DNA of 7,988 bases from Chloroflexota bacterium (GTDB lineage: Bacteria; Chloroflexota; Anaerolineae; Anaerolineales; UBA4823), in contig DAOVXM010000102.1 in NCBI GenBank assembly GCA_030636125.1, positions 1-7,988 on the forward strand, read 5' to 3'. Below the pieces are notes generated by a model. The model saw only the letters and a program-made list of their open reading frames with translations, was not told the origin of the DNA and ran no database searches. Below are positions 1-6,602 of this stretch, one piece after another. The translations under genes and the position numbers were made by a program. Position 1 is the stretch's first letter; the number at the start of each line of letters is the position of its first letter.

Positions 1-13
1 CCCAACTGCTTAA

Positions 14-65
14 AGTGTTGCGCCATTATTTCCAAACTATAGAGTCACTTTCGCCGCGCAACACT
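14..65. repeat. 10-bp perfect inverted repeat downstream of recD2
   Basis: AGTGTTGCGC at 14-23 is the exact reverse complement of GCGCAACACT at 56-65, with 32 bases between the arms. It begins 3 bp beyond the stop codon of the helicase gene. The loop is long and only a short TTT follows the distal arm on the minus strand, so it is not a classical intrinsic terminator. It could still be a transcript-end hairpin, a protein site or a half of a recombination-type site. The repeat is certain; its role is unknown. Confidence 0.55.
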
Positions 66-68
66 AGT

Positions 69-2330
69 TTACCCATCACTTAATCGCCAATCCAGCGCAG
101 TGTAGCGGTGTGCGACCTTGTTGTTCTTCACAGCAATACCGATCGCACGCCGGTTGCCAACCAGAACACATAACTCTTTCGCCCGTGTGACAGCAGTATA
201 AAGCAAGTTGCGCTGCAGCATCATATAATGAGCCGTCACAAGCGGCAAAACGATAGCAGGGAACTCAGACCCTTGTGATTTATGCACCGAAACCGCGTAA
301 GCCAGCACCAATTGGTCAGTTTCACTCCAATCGTAATCCACGCGACGACCTTCGAAATTGATGCTCATCGTGTGGTCAATTGGATCAATGGCAGTCACAA
401 AACCGAAATCTCCGTTAAAGACATCTTTATCATAGTTGTTCTGGATTTGCATCACCTTATCACCAGAACGGAACAGTTGGCCGTAGAGTCTTTTCTCCGG
501 TTTCCGCGGTTCAGGTGGGTTTATGGCGGCTTGCAAGCGCTCATTCAAGGCATGCACACCCGCCGGACCACGATACATGGGAGCTAGTACCTGTATCTGA
601 TCACGCGGGTGCAGGCCAAATTTATCTGGGATGCGTGTGCAAACCACGTCCTGGACCCATTCGCCCGCCTCTTCAGGATTCTCGGCAGGAAACAGGAAAA
701 AATCGCCAGGGCTGCTCCCTGGTTCGGTGCCGCCGACGCGTGGAAAGAAGGGCATCTCTCCCTGGTTGATCCGGTGGGCGTTGGTGATAATCTGCGAATC
801 AGCCGCCTGGCGGAAGATCTCACTCAGGCGGGTTACATGTACGAGCCCGCTGGCGATCACATCACGCAACACATCACCCGCTCCCACGGACGGCAACTGG
901 TCCACATCGCCTACAAGAAGCAAATGAGTCCCTGGTTGCAAGGCTTTGAGCAGGTTGTTTGCCAGCAACAAGTCAAGCATAGAAGCTTCGTCCACGACCA
1001 GTAAATCAATCGCCAGAGGGTTTTCTGGGTTGTGCTTAAAACCCTCGCCAGGTTTGAAACCCAGCAAACGGTGAATTGTACTGGCAGGTCGGCCGGTGGC
1101 TTCAGACAGTCGTTTTGCCGCCCGTCCGGTGGGGGAGGCAAGTTTATATTTTTTGCGTCCGGTCTCTAAGACATCGATCAAGACTTTTATGCAAGTGGTT
1201 TTACCGGTACCCGGACCTCCAGTTAACACGCTGACCGGATGGCTCAATACCTTTCGAATAGCATCCTCTTGTTCTTGAGAAAGCGATGTCCCCAGGGAGA
1301 TAAAAGATGGGGGAAGGTCGCTTAACCGAGTAGGCATTGCACTCGACATAGCCCGCAAGCGCTCTGCAACACCCGTTTCACCAAAAAAAAGTGGAGTCAG
1401 GTAGACCGCTGTCTGGCCATAAACACCTGGCGACTCACCTACTGTTGGTGTACCCTGCTGGGCTGTCTCTATAAAAGGCAAAACCTCCTGGCGTACGCGG
1501 TCATCTTGGGCAAGCCGGTCTAAAGCAGGCGGGATCAAATCTGGGGGTACATCCAGTAGATCTACCGCTCGCTCAACCAATACGGCATGGGGAGCATAGA
1601 CATGACCATTGTCGATCATCTCGTTAATCGCGTAGATTACCCCTGCTTCAATGCGCGAGGGATGGTCTCCCGGTAGCCCCAATGACTGAGCAATCTTATC
1701 AGCGGTTTTAAAACCAACCCCGTAGATATCCCGCGCCAACCGGTATGGATCCGATTGCACTATACCAAGGGCTTGGTCACCATATTGTTTGTAAATTTTG
1801 ATGGCCAGGTTGGTGCTAACCCCATAACCATGCAAGAAGAGCATGATCTCTTTGACCTGTTTTTGCTCTTCCCAAGCGCGAGCGATCATCACTGAGCGTT
1901 TTGGACCAATATCCGGAACCTGGCGCAACTGCTCTGGGTGGGTCTCGATCACTTCCAAGGTCTGCTCGCCGAATTCATCCACAATACGATCAGCCAAACG
2001 TGGGCCAATACCCTTGATCAAACCAGATCCCAAATAACGGCGAATGCCCACCTCAGTGGCGGGCATAGTTTGTTCACATATTTCAACCTGGAACTGCTGA
2101 CCGTGTTTGGGATGGTTAACCCACTGGCCTCTCAAACGCAGGTGCTCTCCAGGGGACAGCTCTGGAAGGTTGCCGACGACAGTCACCAAACCTTGCCGGT
2201 CAGCTCCCGGTATCTTCCTGGTACGATCCGGCCGCAAACGCAAAACACTATACCCATTTTCCGGGTTGTAGTAAGTGACGCGCTCTATTGCGCCGGCGAT
2301 ACTATCCATGTGGCTCGTACTACGTGTCAT
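69..2330 (-). CDS. recD2: RecD2-type SF1B DNA helicase (RecD/TraA family, RecBC-independent)
   Basis: Predicted 753-aa ATP-dependent 5'-3' DNA helicase of the RecD2 (YrrC/TraA-like) group, acting on DNA in the cytoplasm during repair or replication stress. The N-terminal half has an OB-like region (about 10-90) and helix-hairpin-helix segments around 99-117, 135-153 and 201-218 (GIGPRLADRI, DIGPKRS, GVGFKTADKIA), the mark of RecD2 rather than the RecBCD subunit. The motor shows Walker A GGPGTGKTT (371-379), Walker B VVDEAS (445-450), motif III GDVDQLPSVGAGDVL (474-488), an arginine in EIFRQ (about R507), HKSQGSEF (683-690) and YTAVTRAK (711-718). Length is normal for the family and no lesion is seen. 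The start is ATG at 2330; an in-frame ATG at 2309 (residue 8) is an alternative, and neither has a strong Shine-Dalgarno sequence. It lies 39 bp after the LCP gene on the same strand, so the two are probably co-transcribed. No RecB or RecC is in the window. Confidence 0.95.
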   Translation of the reverse strand: MTRSTSHMDSIAGAIERVTYYNPENGYSVLRLRPDRTRKIPGADRQGLVTVVGNLPELSPGEHLRLRGQWVNHPKHGQQFQVEICEQTMPATEVGIRRYLGSGLIKGIGPRLADRIVDEFGEQTLEVIETHPEQLRQVPDIGPKRSVMIARAWEEQKQVKEIMLFLHGYGVSTNLAIKIYKQYGDQALGIVQSDPYRLARDIYGVGFKTADKIAQSLGLPGDHPSRIEAGVIYAINEMIDNGHVYAPHAVLVERAVDLLDVPPDLIPPALDRLAQDDRVRQEVLPFIETAQQGTPTVGESPGVYGQTAVYLTPLFFGETGVAERLRAMSSAMPTRLSDLPPSFISLGTSLSQEQEDAIRKVLSHPVSVLTGGPGTGKTTCIKVLIDVLETGRKKYKLASPTGRAAKRLSEATGRPASTIHRLLGFKPGEGFKHNPENPLAIDLLVVDEASMLDLLLANNLLKALQPGTHLLLVGDVDQLPSVGAGDVLRDVIASGLVHVTRLSEIFRQAADSQIITNAHRINQGEMPFFPRVGGTEPGSSPGDFFLFPAENPEEAGEWVQDVVCTRIPDKFGLHPRDQIQVLAPMYRGPAGVHALNERLQAAINPPEPRKPEKRLYGQLFRSGDKVMQIQNNYDKDVFNGDFGFVTAIDPIDHTMSINFEGRRVDYDWSETDQLVLAYAVSVHKSQGSEFPAIVLPLVTAHYMMLQRNLLYTAVTRAKELCVLVGNRRAIGIAVKNNKVAHRYTALDWRLSDG

Positions 2331-2369
2331 GCGTTATGGCTCACGTGGTACCCGGCACATGACAAGGGA

Positions 2370-3791
2370 TTACTGCATTGGGTTATTATTAGCCCAATCC
2401 GCTCCGAGAATCACCACCACGTCCACCTCGCTGGTCGGATCGTAGCGGCTGTAAAACTGGTTGGTGGAGACATTCATCAATTCCGTCAGGTAACTGACCG
2501 TATAGATTTTTCCAGTGTAATCGAAAATCCTGGTGTTTGTATAGAGTTGGTCGGCGTTTCCTGTGATGCTTACATCAATACCCTGTGCTTGAAAGTATTC
2601 CGTCGTGCTGGCAGCCAGACCAGCCGTGGCGGTACCGTTAAGTACGGAAAGCTTAGGCGCCTCAGCTTTTACTAACTCGATCGGGTCCCTATGGGCTGCC
2701 GCGGGGCTGTAGCGCTCGCTACCAAAAAACACCTCATCGCGCAAGGCACGAATTTTATTGGTAATCGGTTTAAGAACATCGTCGCCTTCGGGTGATTTGA
2801 CCAGGAGAACTTGCTCTGGTGGTCCGATCACACCTTGTTTGATATCCTCTTCAGGAATTTGTTGTGCCAACCAACCCAATTGAATGGCCTGATCCAAGGT
2901 AAGGTTCGTATGCACACCTGAGGACAGCTCTTGATATAGTACAGGCGCATTAGGGAAAATCTTAGCCACGATATCAGCGCGCAGAAATTGATTTCTAATC
3001 CCCATGATAACCTGCTGTTGGCGTTGGGCGCGGTCAAAGTCACCGCCTTCGGTTTTACGAGCGCGAGCGTAAGCCAGGGCAATATCTCCAGGTAGAACTT
3101 GAACACCGGGCTTAAGCGTCTTCATGTTATCATCCCCCAATGGGTCAACTTTCATTTTTTCAGCAACATCAACCTTTACACCACCAATTTCGTCGATAAA
3201 GCGTACAAAAGCACCAAAATCGATCAAAGCGTAGTAGTCGATAGGCACTCCCAGCAATTCTTCAACCGTTTCCATTGCCAGCCCAGGGCCTCCTCCCGGC
3301 AACTGGAATGCCTCACCCAGGCTATAGGCCGTGTTAATGCGCCCATACTCAAAGCCTGGGATATTCACCCATAAATCACGCGGAATGGAAATCATGCCTG
3401 CTGTACGGCTAAGCGGGTCGATGGTCAACAGGATCATAGTATCCGAACGGGGCGCTCCCTCCCCCGCTGCCCAATCGCGATAGTCCAGTCCCATCACCAA
3501 CATGCTAACACGGCTGGCTCCGTCCCAGGGTTCAGGGTCAGGGCCTGCAACGGACTGCAATGGTGTGTTTACATCCGAAATAACCCCAAACTCATCCGGC
3601 GTTGAGGTGGCATCTTTAAGAGCAACCCCTGGGAGCGAGGTAAGTTCCCAGGAAGTAACGATATCCCGCACCACAACATACGTTAAATATGCGGTGATCC
3701 CAGCTGCGACCAATAAGGCTACCAACAAAGCCCTGGTCAGCCACTTTGTTGTTTTCGAGTCATCTTCTTGAGGATCTTGTGTTTGGTCCAT
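2370..3791 (-). CDS. LytR-CpsA-Psr (LCP) family envelope protein with LytR_C-like tail
   Basis: Membrane-anchored LCP protein (473 aa from the ATG at 3791). The family transfers lipid-linked glycopolymers onto peptidoglycan or other cell-wall acceptors on the outer face of the membrane. Residues 1-18 are polar, 19-43 form one transmembrane helix, and the LCP core spans about 95-270. Visible core residues are R115-S116-D117 (APRSDTM), SIPRD (135-139), GRIN (R151), YARAR (R243, R245) and the GGDFDRAQRQQ segment (D251, R254, R257), matching the arginine- and aspartate-rich pyrophosphate-binding pocket. Residues 379-467 (KLSVLNGTATAGLA onward) resemble the LytR_C domain often found behind LCP domains. 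A TTG at 3806 would add five residues; I prefer the ATG, but neither start has a good ribosome binding site. The specific acceptor polymer cannot be told from sequence. It heads the probable LCP-recD2 transcription unit and is divergent from the ABC-F gene. Confidence 0.92.
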   Translation of the reverse strand: MDQTQDPQEDDSKTTKWLTRALLVALLVAAGITAYLTYVVVRDIVTSWELTSLPGVALKDATSTPDEFGVISDVNTPLQSVAGPDPEPWDGASRVSMLVMGLDYRDWAAGEGAPRSDTMILLTIDPLSRTAGMISIPRDLWVNIPGFEYGRINTAYSLGEAFQLPGGGPGLAMETVEELLGVPIDYYALIDFGAFVRFIDEIGGVKVDVAEKMKVDPLGDDNMKTLKPGVQVLPGDIALAYARARKTEGGDFDRAQRQQQVIMGIRNQFLRADIVAKIFPNAPVLYQELSSGVHTNLTLDQAIQLGWLAQQIPEEDIKQGVIGPPEQVLLVKSPEGDDVLKPITNKIRALRDEVFFGSERYSPAAAHRDPIELVKAEAPKLSVLNGTATAGLAASTTEYFQAQGIDVSITGNADQLYTNTRIFDYTGKIYTVSYLTELMNVSTNQFYSRYDPTSEVDVVVILGADWANNNPMQ

Positions 3792-3843
3792 ATTCGTTTT
3801 GTGCAAAATTTCACATGCATGTTAACATATACATATTAGCGGG

Positions 3844-3858
3844 CGTGATTATATCACG
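3844..3858. promoter_or_regulatory. 15-bp palindrome, candidate operator in divergent region
   Basis: CGTGAT-TAT-ATCACG is a perfect inverted repeat with a 3-bp centre. Its left half contains ATTATA (3848-3853), which is TATAAT on the minus strand and a possible -10 for the LCP gene. It ends two bases before a plus-strand TATAAT (3860-3865) that could serve the ABC-F gene. A dimeric repressor bound here would cover both promoters. The palindrome is seen directly; the regulator and its action are inferred. Confidence 0.45.
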
Positions 3859-3859
3859 G

Positions 3860-3865
3860 TATAAT
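3860..3865 (+). promoter_or_regulatory. Candidate -10 element for the ABC-F gene
   Basis: A consensus TATAAT lies 91 bp before the ABC-F start codon. The matching -35 region (about 3836-3841, TTAGCG) is poor, so the promoter is either weak, activator-dependent or not sigma70-like. Transcription would begin near 3872 and give a leader of about 85 nt. Confidence 0.35.
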
Positions 3866-3885
3866 GAACGACTAATGAAAACTCG

Positions 3886-3912
3886 ATGAGACGAGCATCC
3901 AATCAATTTTAA
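3886..3912 (+). other. Possible leader mini-ORF (MRRASNQF) before the ABC-F gene
   Basis: An eight-codon ORF begins at ATG 3886 and ends at TAA 3910-3912. Its start overlaps the stop (ATGA) of an even shorter ORF, MKTR, starting at 3875. The last sense codons (AAT CAA TTT) lie in the left arm of an inverted repeat whose right arm is just before the ABC-F start. Leader peptides that control antibiotic-type ABC-F genes use such geometry, but there is no clear Shine-Dalgarno sequence and ORFs this short occur by chance. This is a hypothesis only. Confidence 0.18.
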
Positions 3913-3948
3913 CAAACAAAACACAAACTCCCGACTTGACGAATTGAT
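3902..3948. repeat. 7-bp inverted repeat in ABC-F leader, may mask the initiation region
   Basis: ATCAATT (3902-3908) and AATTGAT (3942-3948) are exact reverse complements, extendable by one T-G wobble. The spacer is A/C-rich and would be unstructured. The right arm lies 8 bases before the ATG, where a ribosome would bind, so pairing could lower initiation. The stem is AT-rich and its stability is doubtful. Confidence 0.35.
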
Positions 3949-3956
3949 ACAGTTTT

Positions 3957-5957
3957 ATGTCAATAATTACAGCTTCTGATCTGGCGAAATCCTTCGGACC
4001 GGATGATATTTTCTCTGGGATCTCGCTCAGCATACCGCGAGGTGCACGAATCGCGATTGTAGGCTCCAATGGTATTGGCAAAACCACACTTTTACGCATT
4101 CTGGTCGGCCGGGAAGAGCCCAGTGCCGGCATCATTCAACGCTCACGAAATTTAAAAATCGGTTACTTACCCCAGGAAGCCATTCTAACTGGTAAGCACA
4201 CCTTATGGGATGAATGTTTAAAAGCTGTAGTTGAGTTACAAGCTATGGAAACCGAATTGGCCCACCTTGAGACTGCCATGGCCCAACCGGATCAGGCAGA
4301 AGGTGCTTTAGCCCGCTACGGAAAGCTCCAGGAAACCTTTGAACGCCTGGGAGGATATACCTACGAAGCGCGTATCCGCCAGACATTGTCAGGGCTGGGA
4401 TTTAAACCTGAAGACTTTCATCGGCCGATTCCGCAGCTCTCCGGAGGGCAACGCACGCGGGCGGTACTGGCTCGACTGCTGCTTTCCGACCCCGATATGC
4501 TTGTGCTGGATGAGCCGACTAATCATCTCGATATCTCCGCAGTAGAGTGGCTAGAGGGCTACCTCTACCAATGGGATGGTGCTAAGCTACTCGTCTCTCA
4601 TGACCGATATTTCCTCGACAAGGTCGTTGACCATATTTGGGAGATGGACACCACTGGCCTGGAAACCTATCGTGGCAACTACACTGCTTACCTCCAACAA
4701 CGCCAGGAGCGCTGGGAGTTACGCCAGAATCTCTTTGAGTCTGAAAAAGGACGCCTGCAGAAAGAATTGGATTACGTCAAGCGTAATATTGCTGGTCAGC
4801 GGACCCAGCAGGCAAAGGGCAAACTACGCCGCTTGAGCAGGCAGGTAGAAGCAATCGAAAGCCTTGGGTTCGACGCAATACAGGGTAAGAAATGGGCTCA
4901 AATCAGCGCCGAAGCGGATATATCCACCCATACCATGCGCGTGGACGAGGTAGAACGCCGCATTAAAGCCATCCAGGGGCCTTCCAACCGTCCACCACAG
5001 CTAAACCTAAATTTAAATGCCAACAAGCGGTCCGGCGATTTGGTTCTGCGCACTTACAATGTCGCTATCGGCTATCCAGACGAGGGCCAACCGTTATTCC
5101 AGGTGCCCGACCTGGTACTCAAACGCGGTGAATATGCGGCCATTATTGGTCCTAACGGAGCCGGGAAAACGACTTTTCTCAAAACCCTGCTTGAGAAATT
5201 GCCACCCTTGAAGGGAGAGGTCGTGTGGGGTGCCAGCTTGAACATCGCATACTTTGCACAGGCGCATGAAGACTTAAACCCGGAGCGCACCTTGATAGAA
5301 GAAGTGCAATCCGTTGCGCCAAATATGCTGCTATCCGAAATCCGCAATCTTTTAGCGCGGTTTCTTTTCACCGGGGAAGATGTTTTTAAGCAGGTCTCCA
5401 CGCTATCTGGCGGCGAACGCGGCCGCCTGGCTCTCGCCAAGCTCTCATTAAGCAATGCGAACTTACTACTCCTCGATGAGCCAACCAACCACTTGGACAT
5501 CCCCTCACAGGAGATATTACAAGAGGTGCTGAGTAATTTCCAAGGCACAACCTTGCTGGTTTCCCACGACCGATACCTGATCGATGCCCTGGCAACGCAG
5601 ATTTGGGAGATCGAAACCGGTCAGTCAAACCTTCATGTTTTTGAAGGTAGTTATAGCCAATACCACACCCAAAAAGAGGCCGAAAAAGCTGACGAAGATT
5701 CGCTTGCCAAAGAGAAAAAAATCGCTCGAAAGGCTCGCTCTAAATCCTCCACAAATCAAGAACGCCGTCGTCGCGCCCGCCTGCAAGAAATTGAAGTACA
5801 GATCGCTAACCTGGAAGAGCAGCTTGCTTCGCTCTCCCTTCAGCTGGAAAATCCCCCTTCTGACCTGGATAAAGTTCATCAAATGGGCGAGAATTATGTT
5901 CAGATTCAGAATGAACTTAATGCCCTTTTAGTTGAATGGGAAGGACTGCACACCTAA
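3957..5957 (+). CDS. ABC-F family ATPase (ribosome-associated, no membrane domain)
   Basis: A 666-aa soluble protein with two ABC ATPase domains in one chain. Domain 1 has Walker A GSNGIGKT (36-43), signature LSGGQ (161-165), Walker B LVLDEPTNHLD (182-192) and SHDR (214-217). An arm-like charged linker spans about 245-345. Domain 2 has GPNGAGKT (398-405), LSGGE (483-487), LLLLDEPTNHLD (503-514) and SHDR (536-539). The tail at about 575-665 is lysine/arginine-rich and then heptad-like, a probable coiled coil as in Uup-type members. ABC-F proteins bind the ribosomal E site and affect translation, or protect ribosomes from antibiotics; Uup types also touch DNA. Sequence alone does not decide which applies here. 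Both catalytic sites look intact. The ATG at 3957 starts the conserved N-terminus, but no Shine-Dalgarno sequence precedes it. It is divergent from the LCP gene, and its 3' end overlaps the convergent MFS remnant by 41 bp. Confidence 0.95.
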   Translation: MSIITASDLAKSFGPDDIFSGISLSIPRGARIAIVGSNGIGKTTLLRILVGREEPSAGIIQRSRNLKIGYLPQEAILTGKHTLWDECLKAVVELQAMETELAHLETAMAQPDQAEGALARYGKLQETFERLGGYTYEARIRQTLSGLGFKPEDFHRPIPQLSGGQRTRAVLARLLLSDPDMLVLDEPTNHLDISAVEWLEGYLYQWDGAKLLVSHDRYFLDKVVDHIWEMDTTGLETYRGNYTAYLQQRQERWELRQNLFESEKGRLQKELDYVKRNIAGQRTQQAKGKLRRLSRQVEAIESLGFDAIQGKKWAQISAEADISTHTMRVDEVERRIKAIQGPSNRPPQLNLNLNANKRSGDLVLRTYNVAIGYPDEGQPLFQVPDLVLKRGEYAAIIGPNGAGKTTFLKTLLEKLPPLKGEVVWGASLNIAYFAQAHEDLNPERTLIEEVQSVAPNMLLSEIRNLLARFLFTGEDVFKQVSTLSGGERGRLALAKLSLSNANLLLLDEPTNHLDIPSQEILQEVLSNFQGTTLLVSHDRYLIDALATQIWEIETGQSNLHVFEGSYSQYHTQKEAEKADEDSLAKEKKIARKARSKSSTNQERRRRARLQEIEVQIANLEEQLASLSLQLENPPSDLDKVHQMGENYVQIQNELNALLVEWEGLHT

Positions 5958-6153
5958 TTCCGCACCAATCTGCCGTCGCGCCTGCCAGAATCGGCTCATC
6001 CCCATTATAGGTTCGCAATTGCGGCCAGCGGCGGGCAATCCAGCCTACCGCCAGCAAACAGCCTACTCCCCCGCTGACGACTGCAAAAGCTGCCCCAAAT
6101 AACTGGGCTACAACTCCCGCCTCCACTTCACCCAATTGTTGGGCGCTACTCCT
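5917..6153 (-). pseudogene. C-terminal remnant of an MFS exporter (EntS/MFS_3-like)
   Basis: This stretch of about 78 residues reads SSAQQLGEVEAG, then a hydrophobic segment AQLFGAAFAVVSGGVG through VGWIARRWPQLR, and ends at a TAA at 5917-5919. From family knowledge, SS(N)QLGE-x-xAG followed by a last membrane helix and WP-x-LR is the C-terminus of enterobactin-exporter-like MFS proteins. The other eleven or so helices are absent. Upstream, the frame runs into the lipoprotein gene and no longer resembles an MFS protein: homology stops at about 6150, exactly at the lipoprotein stop codon. No start or ribosome binding site of its own is seen, so it is taken as a truncated gene. Its last 41 bp overlap the convergent ABC-F 3' end. 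The family call rests on recognising the motif by eye. Confidence 0.6.
6138..6144 (+). other. attC-core-like heptamer at the MFS/lipoprotein junction
   Basis: GTTGGGC on the plus strand (GCCCAAC on the minus strand) matches the integron core consensus GTTRRRY/RYYYAAC. It lies 1 bp beyond the lipoprotein stop codon and at the point where MFS homology begins. A seven-base degenerate match is weak evidence, and the bases also encode the conserved AQQ of the MFS remnant. No L boxes or paired R box accompany it. Confidence 0.2.
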
Positions 6154-6559
6154 GCACAAGGAAGCGTGTGTTGTAAACCCGCAATCCTGTCCGCTCCAGA
6201 TTGACATGCACAAACATACCAGCGCTCAGATCAATGGCTTGTTCGTGCGGCTGACCACCGTCGACGGTGACTCGTACCGTGATGTCCTTTTTGGGCGATG
6301 AACCGGACGCAAGCATCTTAGTCCCTTGGAGCTGGGCATACTGCTCAATCTCATCTGTGCCAACAACAGAGATCACTTCGCAGCTATCAATCGTGACCTG
6401 AACCACTTTTCCCAGGAAACCATACCCCAGCCCGACCCTGTATTCGTAAAGTGGAGTGGAGTCGGCTGCCACCGGCTCTTCATGCCGCTGAGTTTCGTCC
6501 TTGCAGGATGTGATGAGGACGAGCACAGAGATTAGTAGCGTTGCATAACGCAATTTCAT
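6146..6559 (-). CDS. Small putative lipoprotein of unknown function
   Basis: A 137-aa protein starting at ATG 6559. Residues 1-18 are a type II signal peptide: M-K-L-R, then a hydrophobic run ending I-T-S, followed by the lipid-modified Cys19. The next residue is Lys, so no Asp+2 retention signal. A short charged linker (about 20-33) leads into a domain of about 100 residues with alternating hydrophobic residues (YEYRVGLGYGFLGKVVQVTI, DITVRVTVDGG, MFVHVNLERTGLRVYNTRFL), probably all beta. I do not recognise the family. An in-frame TTG at 6571 would add MGDL before the signal peptide and is less likely. No convincing ribosome binding site or own promoter is visible; it starts 43 bp after the regulator gene and may be read from that promoter. 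It lies between a possible truncated attC and the MFS remnant, so it may have arrived by transfer. Confidence 0.7.
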   Translation of the reverse strand: MKLRYATLLISVLVLITSCKDETQRHEEPVAADSTPLYEYRVGLGYGFLGKVVQVTIDSCEVISVVGTDEIEQYAQLQGTKMLASGSSPKKDITVRVTVDGGQPHEQAIDLSAGMFVHVNLERTGLRVYNTRFLVQE

Positions 6560-6564
6560 AAGAT

Positions 6565-6579
6565 CGCCCAATGGGGGCG
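6565..6579. repeat. Short hairpin between regulator and lipoprotein genes
   Basis: CGCCC (6565-6569) and GGGCG (6575-6579) form a 5-bp all-G/C stem with a 5-base loop, located 6 bp upstream of the lipoprotein ATG. No T-run follows on either strand, so it is not a standard terminator. It may be what is left of an attC stem or may affect lipoprotein translation. Confidence 0.3.
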
Positions 6580-6595
6580 TGAGCGGGGGTTAGCT
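6577..6595 (-). other. Possible truncated attC (R'' plus L''-like half)
   Basis: The minus strand reads AGCTAAC, then CCCCGCTCACGC. The first seven bases are the exact complement of the cassette start at 7808-7802. No matching L'-R' half follows downstream, so the site is incomplete or the resemblance is accidental. Confidence 0.3.
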
Positions 6596-6602
6596 GGACC
6601 TG

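Noticed and set aside
1938..2675. 245-codon plus-strand open frame
   Set aside because: It lies antisense across the 5' part of recD2 and the 3' part of the LCP gene, both with clear family motifs, and its translation resembles no known protein. It is a shadow frame.
3934..3956. TTGAC sequence close to the ABC-F start as a -35 element
   Set aside because: A -10 at normal spacing would fall on or after the ATG, with no TATAAT-like sequence there.
5072..5548. 158-codon minus-strand open frame inside the ABC-F gene
   Set aside because: It is antisense to the second ABC domain, with composition typical of a reverse frame (many Ser, Arg and Pro) and no recognisable domain.
6538..6551. GCGTT-GCAT-AACGC small hairpin
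   Set aside because: It lies inside the lipoprotein signal-peptide codons and a 5-bp stem is easily accidental.
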